Origin: Sulfurimonas sp. endosymbiont of Alviniconcha boucheti
GTDB lineage: Bacteria > Campylobacterota > Campylobacteria > Campylobacterales > Sulfurimonadaceae
Assembly: GCA_021766785.1 (NCBI GenBank)
Contig: JAICBP010000076.1
Location: 62,878 to 98,885 of the forward strand
Direction of reading: 5' to 3'
Length of the DNA: 36,008 bases
Shown: piece after piece, positions 16,938 to 25,065 of the stretch
Layout of the letters: every line of letters starts with the position of its first letter
Position numbering within the stretch: position 1 is the stretch's first letter
Notes under the pieces: generated by a model
The model's database searches: none
The model's input: the letters and a program-made list of their open reading frames with translations, nothing else
Told to the model about the DNA's origin: nothing
Made by a program: the position numbers and the translations under genes

Positions 16938-16955
16938 TTCCCGCAAAAGCGGGAA
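16938..16955. terminator. Hairpin terminator between convergent mogA and oxidoreductase operon
   Basis: TTCCCGC (16938-16944), loop AAAA, GCGGGAA (16949-16955) is the only GC-rich hairpin of note in the window. It lies between the mogA stop (16924) and the minus-strand stop at 16967. The minus strand reads into a loose CTTTT stretch and the plus strand has no T-tract, so it probably serves both directions, better for the minus operon. Confidence 0.7.
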
Positions 16956-16966
16956 GAGAAAATGGA

Positions 16967-17848
16967 TTAAACAAAGTTTACTTTTGTAAGGTGATGTTTC
17001 ATACCTAAAGCATTTTGATCACAACCAAGCGCAAGTCCTAGCATCTGTTGCATATGAAGAACAGGAAGTGCGACTTCACGTCCTATAGCTTTACTTGCAT
17101 GATGTGTTTGTGTGTCTAGTTTGAGGTGGCAGAGTGGACATGGTGTTACCATCCAGTCAGCATTACCATCCATAGCTCCAGCAATAGCATTGCCTGTTAA
17201 GGTAGCAGCAGTTTTTGGTGCTTGAAGTTCTGCATGGAAACCACAACATTTATTTTTTTCATCATAGTCTACATTTTGACCACCACAAGCGATAATTAAG
17301 TCATCAAGTGAAGTAGGGTTGTAAGGCGATTCTGCTTTATCATGAGACTCATTTTGAAGTTCTGAAGGGCGGATATTGTGACAGCCGTAAAATGGTGCAA
17401 TATTGAACTGACTCAGAGGAGTGACAACCATCTCTTTAATCTTATCAAGACCAATATCATCAATAATTGCATATAGAAAGTGAGTGATTTTAGATGTACC
17501 TTTATACTCTAAACCAATCTCTGCTAACTTCTCGTTCACTTTCGCTTTTAACTCTGCATTGTTATCTAAACGGTGTTTTGTCATTGCCGTATTTAGTTGG
17601 CAAGTATTACAAATAGTTACCATAGTAAGACCATGCTTCTCTGCATAAGCGATATTTCTTGCATTTAATACAAGTGACAAAAAGTCATCATAATCTTGGA
17701 GGTGAGATGCACCACAACATGAAGCTTCTGTAAGCTCAATGAGCTCTATCCCAAGTTTTTCAGCTACTGCCATTGTGGACATCATCTGTTCTGGAGTACT
17801 CTGTTTTGCAGTACATCCAGTAAAAAGTGCATATTTTAATTTCTTCAT
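16967..17848 (-). CDS. HdrB-like CCG-domain subunit of succinate dehydrogenase/fumarate reductase (SdhE/MfrE type)
   Basis: This 293-residue protein has two cysteine-rich CCG domains like subunit B of heterodisulfide reductase. The first has FTGCTAK, EASCCGASHL and CNTCQLN. The second has YGCHNIRP, CGGQN, NKCCGFHAEL and TPCPLCHLKLD. These bind non-cubane Fe-S clusters in the family. It is the third gene of a minus-strand operon with SdhA- and SdhB-like subunits. The same subunit set occurs in Campylobacter/Wolinella methylmenaquinol:fumarate reductase (MfrABE) and, fused, in thiol:fumarate reductase. It likely mediates electron exchange with a quinone at the membrane, although it has no membrane helix. 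It is separate from the small FAD-insertion factor also called SdhE. Confidence 0.88.
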   Translation of the reverse strand: MKKLKYALFTGCTAKQSTPEQMMSTMAVAEKLGIELIELTEASCCGASHLQDYDDFLSLVLNARNIAYAEKHGLTMVTICNTCQLNTAMTKHRLDNNAELKAKVNEKLAEIGLEYKGTSKITHFLYAIIDDIGLDKIKEMVVTPLSQFNIAPFYGCHNIRPSELQNESHDKAESPYNPTSLDDLIIACGGQNVDYDEKNKCCGFHAELQAPKTAATLTGNAIAGAMDGNADWMVTPCPLCHLKLDTQTHHASKAIGREVALPVLHMQQMLGLALGCDQNALGMKHHLTKVNFV

Positions 17849-17861
17849 TCTTCTTTACTCC

Positions 17862-18839
17862 CTAAAACTTTGCAGTTGTTGATGATTTTACAAGTTTTTG
17901 AATCTCATCAAGATTTTTCGATTTTGTGATACTCCATGGTGGAGTTATCTTTCCTTTTGAGAACATTTTAAGTGCTACTGGTACATGTTTTACTATTCCA
18001 GCCATTTCAGAGTAGAGTACTAATCCACCCTCATCAAGTACACCATTTTTCTTGATAGATTTTTCAAAACCTACAGCATGGCGTGTTGCTACATTTGATT
18101 CTGCTTTTCCTTGCTGGAAGAGCATATTGTGAAGTTTTCCAATTTTTTCAATAGGGTTGACCTCTTTTGGACAGACTTGAGCACATTCATAACATTTTAC
18201 ACAGTCCCAAACACCTGAACCCATTTGGTTTACATCTATAAGTCTCGATTTATCACCATCACGAACATCTGCCTCAAATCTATAAGCGGCTGCAAACGCA
18301 GCAGGTCCCATAAACTCTTCATTCACTTCTACAACTGGACAAGCATAGTGACACGCACCACACTGAATACATAAATCAGCATCATCAAGTGCATCTGCCT
18401 CAGCAGGTGAGAGAAGATTTTCTGTTTCTGGCGTTTCATCGATTTCATCCACTACAAATGGCTTAACAGCATCATGTTTCTCCCAGAAGTCACCCTTATC
18501 GATAATCATATCTTTTACTGCACGTTTAATACTTAATGGTTCAATAGTCATTTCATCGCCCCATAGCTCAATCATATCAGTCATAGACTCTTTACAAGCA
18601 AGAGTAGAGCGACCATTTACTTTAATAGCACATGCCCCACAGATACCGTGACGACAAGATCGTCTGTATGAAAAACTTCCATCGTGATCCCATTTAATTC
18701 TATTTAGGATGTCTAAAACAACCTCTTCAGAAGTAACATCCATTGCATAATCTTCATAGTATGGAAGATAATCTTCATCAGCATTAAAACGAAATACTTT
18801 GAAGTTTACTTTTTGTGTAGTTATTTTGTTTGTACTCAT
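17862..18839 (-). CDS. sdhB: Succinate dehydrogenase/fumarate reductase iron-sulfur subunit
   Basis: This electron-transfer subunit has 325 residues. The N-terminal 2Fe-2S ferredoxin domain has SCRHGICGACAIKVNGRSTLAC (about residues 61-82). The C-terminal ferredoxin domain has CIQCGACHYACP (about 157-168) and CVKCYECAQVCP (about 214-225), which bind the 4Fe-4S and 3Fe-4S-type clusters. The protein has a C-terminal extension of about 80 residues beyond E. coli FrdB/SdhB. It lies between the flavoprotein gene (16 bases upstream) and the HdrB-like gene (13 bases downstream), so all three are one transcription unit. Confidence 0.93.
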   Translation of the reverse strand: MSTNKITTQKVNFKVFRFNADEDYLPYYEDYAMDVTSEEVVLDILNRIKWDHDGSFSYRRSCRHGICGACAIKVNGRSTLACKESMTDMIELWGDEMTIEPLSIKRAVKDMIIDKGDFWEKHDAVKPFVVDEIDETPETENLLSPAEADALDDADLCIQCGACHYACPVVEVNEEFMGPAAFAAAYRFEADVRDGDKSRLIDVNQMGSGVWDCVKCYECAQVCPKEVNPIEKIGKLHNMLFQQGKAESNVATRHAVGFEKSIKKNGVLDEGGLVLYSEMAGIVKHVPVALKMFSKGKITPPWSITKSKNLDEIQKLVKSSTTAKF

Positions 18840-18855
18840 AAGTTCTTTCTTCCTT

Positions 18856-20568
18856 TTAGTAAGTTCTAGCTTTTAGTTCATGTTTGCCTAAAACAACACT
18901 CATATAGTCAAGTTTTAGGTTACCCTCTTTATCCATGTATGCCATTGTATGTTTTAAGAAATCTTCATCGTTACGAGTATCAAAATCCTCTCTAAAGTGA
19001 GCACCACGGCTCTCATTTCTAGCTATGGCAGATTCAACAATAAACATAGAATAGTCAAGCATATGACCAAATTCTATAGCTTCTTGAAGTTCTGTATTGA
19101 ATATTTTAGATTTATCTTTGATACGAATATTTTTATAACGCTTACGAAGTTCTTGCACTTTTGCGACAACAATTTCTAAAGTCTCTTTTGTTCTAAAAGC
19201 ACCGGCGTTTGCTGTCATACTCTGCTGTAACTCTTCTCTTAAATTTGCAACACTCTCATTACCATTATTTGAGAGAATCCACTCAACTTCTGCAAGTGCA
19301 TTTGTTGCATCCTCTTCTGTCGCAGGGCGAAGTTCTATTTTGTCAATCTCTTCAACCATTGTTTTACCAACAAAACGACCAAAAAGAAGTGCTTCAAGAA
19401 CAGAGTTTGCACCTAGACGGTTTGCACCATGAACAGATACACATGAGCACTCACCAGCTGCATAAAAGCCTTCAACAAATTCATCATTATTTTTACGAAC
19501 ATTTCCAGCTATATTGACTGGAATACCACCCATAGAGTAGTGTGCAGTAGCAGAGATAAGAATAGGTTCTTTGATCATATCAAGACCTAAAAAAGTGATA
19601 GCAAGTTCACGAAGCTCTGGAAGTCGCTCTAAGATGAGATCTTCTCCTAAGTGTGTTACATCGATGTAAACTGCATCTTTTCTTGGACCTACACCACGCC
19701 CTTCTCTAATCTCATTGATGATAGCACGAGATACTACATCGCGAGATGCAAGTTCCATGGCGTTTGGAGCATATTTCTCCATAAATCTTTCACCTTTAGA
19801 GTTAAAGAGACGTCCACCTTCACCACGAGCAGCTTCAGAGATGAGAACACCATTTCCAGAAAGACCTGATGGATGAAACTGAACAAACTCCATATCCTCC
19901 AGAGGAAGACCATGTCGTGCAACGATAGAGAGACCATCACCTGTATTTGCGTGAGCATTTGAGTTGATCTTGAATGAACGAGCATAACCACCAGTAGCAA
20001 ACATTACAGATTTGGCATTAAAAATAGCCATCTGCATATCTCGGATATTAAATGCAATAACACCAGATACCTTATCATCTTTGTATATAATATCAGCAGC
20101 ATACCACTCATCCCAAAACTTTACACCACAGCGATCAGCTTGTTCGTAAATAGTTTGAAGAAGTGTAAGACCAGTTCTATCTTTTGCATAACATGCTCGT
20201 GGTGAAGATTGTCCACCAAAAGGTCGTTGTGCTATTTTGCCATCAGGAGTTCTACTAAATGCAGCACCCATCCTTTCAGCCCAACGAATAGTCTCGGGAG
20301 CTTTTTGACACATAAACTCTACAGCATCTTGATCTGCAAGATAGTCAGAACCTTTTACTGTGTCAAATTCATGAAGCTCAATACTATCCTCATCACTAAA
20401 GGCTGCATTAATTCCACCTTGTGCCGCACCAGAGTGACTTCTTAGTGGGTGTAATTTTGTAATAACAGCAACTTTTTTACCTGCATTTTGTAACTCCCTT
20501 GCTGCTGCACAACCTGCAAGTCCGGCACCAACAACGATAGCATCGTAAGTATAAATAGGAATACTCAT
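18856..20568 (-). CDS. sdhA: Succinate dehydrogenase/fumarate reductase flavoprotein subunit
   Basis: This 570-residue catalytic subunit interconverts succinate and fumarate. The FAD-binding N-terminus is VVGAGLAGCAAARELQNAG. The covalent-FAD His is in RSHSGAAQGGINAA. Substrate-site stretches include EFVQFHPSG, ISEAARGEGGRLF and AHYSMGGIPV, then GANRLGANSVLEALLFGRF. No Tat or Sec signal precedes the FAD motif, unlike the periplasmic MfrA of Campylobacter and Wolinella, so the active site should be cytoplasmic. In a Sulfurimonas-like autotroph this enzyme would serve as fumarate reductase in the reverse TCA cycle; that role is inference. The ATG follows AAGGAAAT. A palindrome at 20592-20612 sits just upstream. 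Confidence 0.94.
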   Translation of the reverse strand: MSIPIYTYDAIVVGAGLAGCAAARELQNAGKKVAVITKLHPLRSHSGAAQGGINAAFSDEDSIELHEFDTVKGSDYLADQDAVEFMCQKAPETIRWAERMGAAFSRTPDGKIAQRPFGGQSSPRACYAKDRTGLTLLQTIYEQADRCGVKFWDEWYAADIIYKDDKVSGVIAFNIRDMQMAIFNAKSVMFATGGYARSFKINSNAHANTGDGLSIVARHGLPLEDMEFVQFHPSGLSGNGVLISEAARGEGGRLFNSKGERFMEKYAPNAMELASRDVVSRAIINEIREGRGVGPRKDAVYIDVTHLGEDLILERLPELRELAITFLGLDMIKEPILISATAHYSMGGIPVNIAGNVRKNNDEFVEGFYAAGECSCVSVHGANRLGANSVLEALLFGRFVGKTMVEEIDKIELRPATEEDATNALAEVEWILSNNGNESVANLREELQQSMTANAGAFRTKETLEIVVAKVQELRKRYKNIRIKDKSKIFNTELQEAIEFGHMLDYSMFIVESAIARNESRGAHFREDFDTRNDEDFLKHTMAYMDKEGNLKLDYMSVVLGKHELKARTY

Positions 20569-20591
20569 TAAATTTCCTTATAATAAAACTA

Positions 20592-20612
20592 ATATAATCT
20601 CGTTGATTATAT
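20592..20612. promoter_or_regulatory. Perfect 8-bp palindromic arms upstream of sdhA (candidate operator)
   Basis: ATATAATC (20592-20599), spacer TCGTT, GATTATAT (20605-20612) is a perfect inverted repeat 24 bases upstream of the sdhA ATG. It contains a TATAAT on each strand, so it could be an operator over the sdhA -10 region or simply a -10 box with chance symmetry. Confidence 0.4.
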
Positions 20613-20660
20613 CGTGAAAAGACTTAGGGAAGGTTAAATATGAGATTAAAAAATAGGAAT

Positions 20661-20673
20661 TAACAGGATGTTA
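20661..20673. promoter_or_regulatory. TAAC-N5-GTTA inverted repeat (candidate regulator site)
   Basis: TAAC, spacer AGGAT, GTTA lies in the middle of the divergent sdhA/accD region. It resembles the TTAAC-N4-GTTAA sites of Crp/Fnr-type regulators in Campylobacter, but the spacer is one base longer. Arms are only 4 bp, so chance is a real alternative. Confidence 0.25.
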
Positions 20674-20720
20674 CAATTATGGACATATAGAGTTTTATAA
20701 GTAAATTTTAAGTATTTTTC

Positions 20721-20737
20721 TATGTGATAATCGCATA
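20721..20737. promoter_or_regulatory. 17-bp near-palindrome in the sdhA/accD intergenic region
   Basis: TATGTGAT-A-ATCGCATA has 8-bp arms with one mismatch. Together with the other two inverted repeats it makes the 275-base gap 20569-20843 the most palindrome-rich intergenic stretch here. It lies about 75 bases upstream of the accD -10 box and could bind a dimeric regulator. No ORF or RNA gene was seen in this gap. Confidence 0.35.
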
Positions 20738-20808
20738 AATTAGGTTCTATAGTGTTCCAATAAATATAAAATTTTTCGTAAAACCTTTTAATCTAAGTAT
20801 AAATTAGC

Positions 20809-20814
20809 TATAAT
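20809..20814 (+). promoter_or_regulatory. accD: Candidate -10 box of accD
   Basis: A consensus TATAAT lies 29 bases upstream of the accD TTG start, in a T-rich context typical of sigma-70 promoters in Campylobacterota, which often lack a clear -35. Confidence 0.5.
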
Positions 20815-20843
20815 GAGGCTTATTTATAATTTAAGGATTTTTT

Positions 20844-21695
20844 TTGAACTTACTTGACCTATTTAATAAAACTTTTGATAATAAACAACCTGTAAAAGAA
20901 GAGGCATCTTCACACTGGATTAAATGTAAATCTTGTCACTCTAGTATGTACTATAAAGAGGTTAAAAACCAAAATTATGTATGCCCCAAATGTGGTTTTC
21001 ATATTCGAATTGGTGTGAAAGAACGCATAGAACTTCTTGCAGATGAGGGGACTTTTGTCGAACATGATGCTTCACTTGAACCAGTAGATCCTATTAGTTT
21101 TGTGGATAAGAAACCTTATAAACAGAGGATAGAAGAGGGCTTCAAAAAAACAAGTAGAAAGTCATCGGTTGTCGCAGGAAGTTGTATGATGAATGGTGTG
21201 TCTGCTCAAGTTGTTATCTTTGATTTTGCATTTATGGGTGGATCTTTAGGATCAGTTGAAGGTGAAAAGATAGTACGTGCAGTGACTCGTGCTATTAAAA
21301 ATAGAGAGGGGCTTATTATTCTTTCTGCTTCTGGTGGTGCTCGCATGCAGGAGTCAACTTTCTCACTTCTACAGATGAGTAAGACTTCGGCAGCCTTAGC
21401 AAAATTAGCAAATCATCATTTACCTTATATATCAGTACTTACTGACCCTACTATGGGTGGAGTCTCTGCTTCATTTGCGACTTTAGGGGATATTATTATT
21501 GCTGAACCTGGTGCTCTTATTGGGTTTGCTGGTCAACGTGTAATAGAGCAGACTATTGGCTCTGCTCTTCCTGATGGATTTCAGCGTGCTGAGTTTTTAC
21601 TAGAGCATGGTTCTGTAGATATGATAGTCAACCGTAATGAGCTAAAAAAGACGCTTGCTGACCTTTTGACACTGTTAAAAAAAGAAGTAGCATAA
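20844..21695 (+). CDS. accD: Acetyl-CoA carboxylase carboxyltransferase subunit beta AccD
   Basis: AccD and AccA form the carboxyltransferase that makes malonyl-CoA for fatty-acid synthesis. The protein has 283 residues. The N-terminal zinc ribbon is CKSCHSSMYYKEV followed by CPKCGFHIRI (two CX2C pairs). The carboxyltransferase core has DFAFMGGSLGSVEGEKIVRA, SASGGARMQES, LTDPTMGGVSASFATLGD and IGFAGQRVIEQT. The start is TTG, placed 6 bases after AAGGA; no ATG gives the full conserved N-terminus. thiE starts 4 bases after the stop. Confidence 0.96.
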   Translation: MNLLDLFNKTFDNKQPVKEEASSHWIKCKSCHSSMYYKEVKNQNYVCPKCGFHIRIGVKERIELLADEGTFVEHDASLEPVDPISFVDKKPYKQRIEEGFKKTSRKSSVVAGSCMMNGVSAQVVIFDFAFMGGSLGSVEGEKIVRAVTRAIKNREGLIILSASGGARMQESTFSLLQMSKTSAALAKLANHHLPYISVLTDPTMGGVSASFATLGDIIIAEPGALIGFAGQRVIEQTIGSALPDGFQRAEFLLEHGSVDMIVNRNELKKTLADLLTLLKKEVA

Positions 21696-21699
21696 TAGG

Positions 21700-22263
21700 A
21701 TGAAACTTTATGCTTTATGTGATCAAGATATGCTTGAGTCTCAAGGGGTAACGCTTGAAGAGTATATAGAAGTAGCAAAAAAACATAATGCTGAAATTAT
21801 TCAATATCGCAACAAAACTGCAGATATTACCTATATTAAAAAACAACTTATTAAGATACGTAAACTCTATGAAGGGTTTCTGATAGTCAATGATGCCTAT
21901 GAACTAGTTGAGTATTGTGATGGTGTTCATGTGGGTCAAGAGGATCTTACTGCTATTGATGAAGATATTTATAAAGCAGTAAAGATTTTAAGGTCTCTTG
22001 TTACAGAGGATAAAATTCTTGGTATCTCTACACATAATGAAGAAGAAGTCTTAAAAGCTAATCATTTGGATTTAAATTATATAGGACTTGGTGCATTTCG
22101 TACGACAAATACAAAAAAAGATATAACTGATACTCTTGGAGAAGAGTTAGATGCTATTGCTAAAAAGTCTAAACATCTAGTAGCTGCTATAGGTGGCGTT
22201 CAATTAGATGATAAATTTGAACATGTCACATATAATGTTATAGGAAGTGGACTTTTAGTATGA
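21700..22263 (+). CDS. thiE: Thiamine phosphate synthase ThiE (short form)
   Basis: This TIM-barrel enzyme joins HMP pyrophosphate and thiazole phosphate to give thiamine phosphate. At 187 residues it is shorter than typical ThiE (about 210-220). Key positions are present: [47 protein letters not shown] and AIGGV. That argues for a catalytic ThiE rather than a TenI-like regulator, but TenI cannot be fully excluded. Its TGA overlaps the rlmH start (ATGA). No TPP riboswitch was seen upstream. Confidence 0.8.
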   Translation: MKLYALCDQDMLESQGVTLEEYIEVAKKHNAEIIQYRNKTADITYIKKQLIKIRKLYEGFLIVNDAYELVEYCDGVHVGQEDLTAIDEDIYKAVKILRSLVTEDKILGISTHNEEEVLKANHLDLNYIGLGAFRTTNTKKDITDTLGEELDAIAKKSKHLVAAIGGVQLDDKFEHVTYNVIGSGLLV

Positions 22264-22718
22264 ATGTAGAGATAGTAAGTATTGTTAAGAAAGAGAAAAA
22301 TTTATATGATTCTTTGAGCAAGGAGTTTATTAAAATGATAAATCGTTTTGCAAAAGTGACTGACACAGAAGTTTTTAACAAAGATATAACAAAAGCACAT
22401 GCTATTTCAGCTGATGCCGCACAAAAGGCTTACACAAAAATACTTACTCCTCATATTAGCTCTTGTTATAGTATTGTTTTAGACCCTGATGGTAAAATTA
22501 TTGATAGTTTTGAATTTAGTAAGCTTTTAGATGGTAAAATGTCAGTGAAGTTTTTTATAGGTGGGGCATATGGCTTTGATCAGGACTTTTTACAAAAAAG
22601 TGATGTTGTTATAAGTTTAGGAAAAATTACAATGGCTCATAAAATAGTAAAGATTGTGTTGCTTGAACAGATTTATAGAGGTTTTTCCATTCTAAGCAAC
22701 CATCCATATCATAAATAA
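22260..22718 (+). CDS. rlmH: 23S rRNA (pseudouridine(1915)-N3)-methyltransferase RlmH
   Basis: RlmH is a SPOUT-class methyltransferase acting on helix 69 of 23S rRNA in assembled ribosomes. It has 152 residues, near the usual 155. The trefoil-knot SAM site is in [10 protein letters not shown] and [20 protein letters not shown], and the protein ends with the hallmark NHPYHK. It overlaps thiE by four bases (ATGA). Confidence 0.95.
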   Translation: MNVEIVSIVKKEKNLYDSLSKEFIKMINRFAKVTDTEVFNKDITKAHAISADAAQKAYTKILTPHISSCYSIVLDPDGKIIDSFEFSKLLDGKMSVKFFIGGAYGFDQDFLQKSDVVISLGKITMAHKIVKIVLLEQIYRGFSILSNHPYHK

Positions 22719-22730
22719 AGGATAATATTC

Positions 22731-23087
22731 GTGCAAGCAAGTGAGTTAAATTATTTCAAAGAAATTTTGGAAAATCGTAAAGAGCAAATCAGTAAAAATA
22801 TTGATGGCGTACATAATGAGTTAGAGTGTTTACATGCTTTAGAGTTAAATGATGAAGGTGATTATGCCTCTGTAAATAATAATTCTCTAGTAGAGAGCGC
22901 AATTGTTACACAACAGATGCAAGAGTTACATGAAATTGAAGTTACTTTAGGTAAAATAGCAAATGGTGATTATGGAATTTGTGAAATATGTGAAGATCTT
23001 ATTGGTTTTCAACGTTTAAAAGTAAAACCTCATGCTATCTACTGTATTGATTGTAGAGAAATTGTAGAAAAATCTAAAAAAGGATAA
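22731..23087 (+). CDS. DksA/TraR-type zinc-finger protein
   Basis: This 118-residue member of the DksA family would act in the RNA polymerase secondary channel with ppGpp in the stringent response. The N-terminal half is helical (coiled-coil) with an acidic loop NDEGDYAS that keeps a DxxDxA tip like that of DksA. The C-terminal zinc finger is CEICEDLIGFQRLKVKP followed by CIDC. It is shorter than E. coli DksA (151). The start is GTG, about 8 bases after AAAGGAT. It lies 12 bases after rlmH and 4 before the next gene. Confidence 0.85.
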   Translation: MQASELNYFKEILENRKEQISKNIDGVHNELECLHALELNDEGDYASVNNNSLVESAIVTQQMQELHEIEVTLGKIANGDYGICEICEDLIGFQRLKVKPHAIYCIDCREIVEKSKKG

Positions 23088-23091
23088 ATAT

Positions 23092-24111
23092 ATGTACATC
23101 AAAAGATATACAATAGCATCACTCATTTTAATGGGATTATTAGGAGCGTATGTTTTTTCATATGTTACACAAGAATCAATATCTCTTGATTTCTTTGGTA
23201 CTACACTACCAAATCTTTTCATCGCAGTTTGGGTTATTGTACCTGTTGGTATTCTTTATCTTGTTAGTGTTGCACATATCTCCTTTTACTCTCTACTTAG
23301 ATCAGTACAGTTACGTAAGTATGAAAAAGATTTTGATGAGATAATCGATGCTATTGTAGAAGCATATCTTGGAAAACAGAGTAGAAGTCATACTTTTAAA
23401 ACAGAGAGATATACACTTCTAGGAACACTTATTGAAAATACTGCTCTTTTTCCTATGAGTAATGAAACAGAGCTTACTGGAAATGAAAAGATAGATGGTG
23501 TTTTAAAAATAATAGAACAGATAAAAGCGGGTGAAGTTGTAGATCTGAAACCTTTTAATCTTCGTAATGAAAATGAACTTGTTCTTCAAAATAAAAGAAA
23601 CATGTATAAAAAAGGTATATTAACTGCTGAAACTATTCTTGCAAATAAGACGAAGTATGCAGATGTTTTACGTCAAGAGGTTTATGTAGATTATGTAAAA
23701 ACTGCTTCATTTGCAAATATTGAAAAGTATAAAACACTACTAACAAAAGAGTCACTCTATTCCATTATCGCTCGTGTAAATGCGGATAAATATACCCTTG
23801 AAATGAATACAGAAGAGTTGCTTGTTCTTGTAAAAACATTAGATTTTAGCAAAAAAGAGTTTATAAAGCTCTCTTCTGTTGTAGCAAAAGGTGGTATGAT
23901 TCCTGAACAACGTATTCGTCTTTTTGAGATGTTAAGTGATGAGAATGAAGATGCAATGGATGCATACCTTTATACACTTTTTGACTTAGAAATGCTAGAT
24001 CCTGTTGATGAGATACTCGATAATGTTCAAGAGAGTGAATATCAAAATTTTAAAGCATATCGTGCACTGAAAGCATGTAATAAAAACTTTAGCATAGAGT
24101 TGTTTATATAG
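23092..24111 (+). CDS. Conserved membrane-anchored protein of unknown function
   Basis: I do not recognise this 339-residue protein. Two hydrophobic segments (about 8-25 and 42-70) form an N-terminal membrane hairpin with a short periplasmic link (TQESISLDFFGTTLPN). The remaining roughly 260 residues are charged, predicted cytoplasmic and largely helical, with an acidic C-terminal part (FEMLSDENEDAMDAYLYTL). Helical pairs of about 35-40 residues suggest a repeat-like alpha solenoid, which is inference. It starts 4 bases after the DksA-type gene with GGATAAAT upstream and is followed by dus after 3 bases, so it belongs to the accD-dus transcription unit. Confidence 0.7.
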   Translation: MYIKRYTIASLILMGLLGAYVFSYVTQESISLDFFGTTLPNLFIAVWVIVPVGILYLVSVAHISFYSLLRSVQLRKYEKDFDEIIDAIVEAYLGKQSRSHTFKTERYTLLGTLIENTALFPMSNETELTGNEKIDGVLKIIEQIKAGEVVDLKPFNLRNENELVLQNKRNMYKKGILTAETILANKTKYADVLRQEVYVDYVKTASFANIEKYKTLLTKESLYSIIARVNADKYTLEMNTEELLVLVKTLDFSKKEFIKLSSVVAKGGMIPEQRIRLFEMLSDENEDAMDAYLYTLFDLEMLDPVDEILDNVQESEYQNFKAYRALKACNKNFSIELFI

Positions 24112-24114
24112 TTT

Positions 24115-25065
24115 ATGCAAAGAAAACTCTCTTTTAATAAGCCTCTCTTTTTCCTAGCACCTCTTGCTGGGTTTACAGATCTTCCTTTTCGTAGTGTTGT
24201 AAAAAAATTTGGGGCTGATCTTACGATTAGTGAGATGCTTAGTTCAAATGCTTTAGCCCATAGTTCACAAAAGACACTTCATATGTTAGAGAAATCCTCA
24301 CTAGAAGATCCTTACTCTGTACAGATTTCAGCTTCTGAGGTAGATATGGCAAAACGTGCTGTAGAAGTACTTAATGAGCAAGCAGGCATTGATATCATAG
24401 ATCTTAATTGTGGTTGTCCTGTACCTAAGGTTGTTGGACATGGAAGTGGAAGTTCTCTTCTGTTAAATCTTCCTCTTATGGGTGACATTATTAAAACTAT
24501 CAAAGAGACTTCAAACAAAAGTATGACAAGCGTAAAAGTTCGTTTAGGTTTTGAGAAAAAAAATCATATAGACATAGCTAAACTTGTAGAGGATAGTGGT
24601 GCTGACTTTATAGCTGTACATGGTCGTACTCGTGTCGGAAAATTTAAAGCACCAGTTGATTATGATGCTATAAAAGAGATGAAAAATGCTGTAAGTATTC
24701 CTGTTATTGCAAATGGAGATATAGACTCTTATGCAAAAGCTAAATGGGTTTTAGAGCATACTGGTGCAGATGGTGTTATGATAGGGCGTGGTGCAGTTGG
24801 TGCTCCATGGATATTTCACCAACTCCGTTCAGGTGAAGAAGATATTGATTTTGTACTCAAGCATAAGATTATAATGGAGCATTTTGATAGGATGATAGAG
24901 TTTTATGGCGCACATGGTGTTCCTATGTTTAGAAAACATACTCATATATATTCTAAAGGCTATCGAGGTGCCTCTACTCTGCGTAATCAGGTCAATAGCA
25001 TTAATGATATTCAAGAGTATAGAGATACTTTGGATGATTTTTTTAGAAATGGGGCGTTTGCTTAA
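24115..25065 (+). CDS. dusB: tRNA-dihydrouridine synthase (DusB-like)
   Basis: This FMN enzyme reduces specific uridines in tRNA D-loops with NADPH. It has 316 residues. Visible motifs are LAPLAGFTDLPFRSVVKKFG, the active-site Cys region LNCGCPVPKVVGHGSGSSLL, HGRTRVGKFKAPVDYDAI, IPVIANGDIDS and GVMIGRGAVGAPWIF, all DusB/NifR3 type. Its ATG is 3 bases after the previous stop with a poor ribosome-binding site, so it is probably coupled. The next gene begins at the base after its stop. Confidence 0.92.
   Translation: MQRKLSFNKPLFFLAPLAGFTDLPFRSVVKKFGADLTISEMLSSNALAHSSQKTLHMLEKSSLEDPYSVQISASEVDMAKRAVEVLNEQAGIDIIDLNCGCPVPKVVGHGSGSSLLLNLPLMGDIIKTIKETSNKSMTSVKVRLGFEKKNHIDIAKLVEDSGADFIAVHGRTRVGKFKAPVDYDAIKEMKNAVSIPVIANGDIDSYAKAKWVLEHTGADGVMIGRGAVGAPWIFHQLRSGEEDIDFVLKHKIIMEHFDRMIEFYGAHGVPMFRKHTHIYSKGYRGASTLRNQVNSINDIQEYRDTLDDFFRNGAFA

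Noticed and set aside
19209-19517. 102-codon plus-strand ORF within sdhA
   Set aside because: It is antisense to a clearly coding flavoprotein gene, with Leu/His/Gln-rich composition typical of a complementary shadow and no ribosome-binding site.
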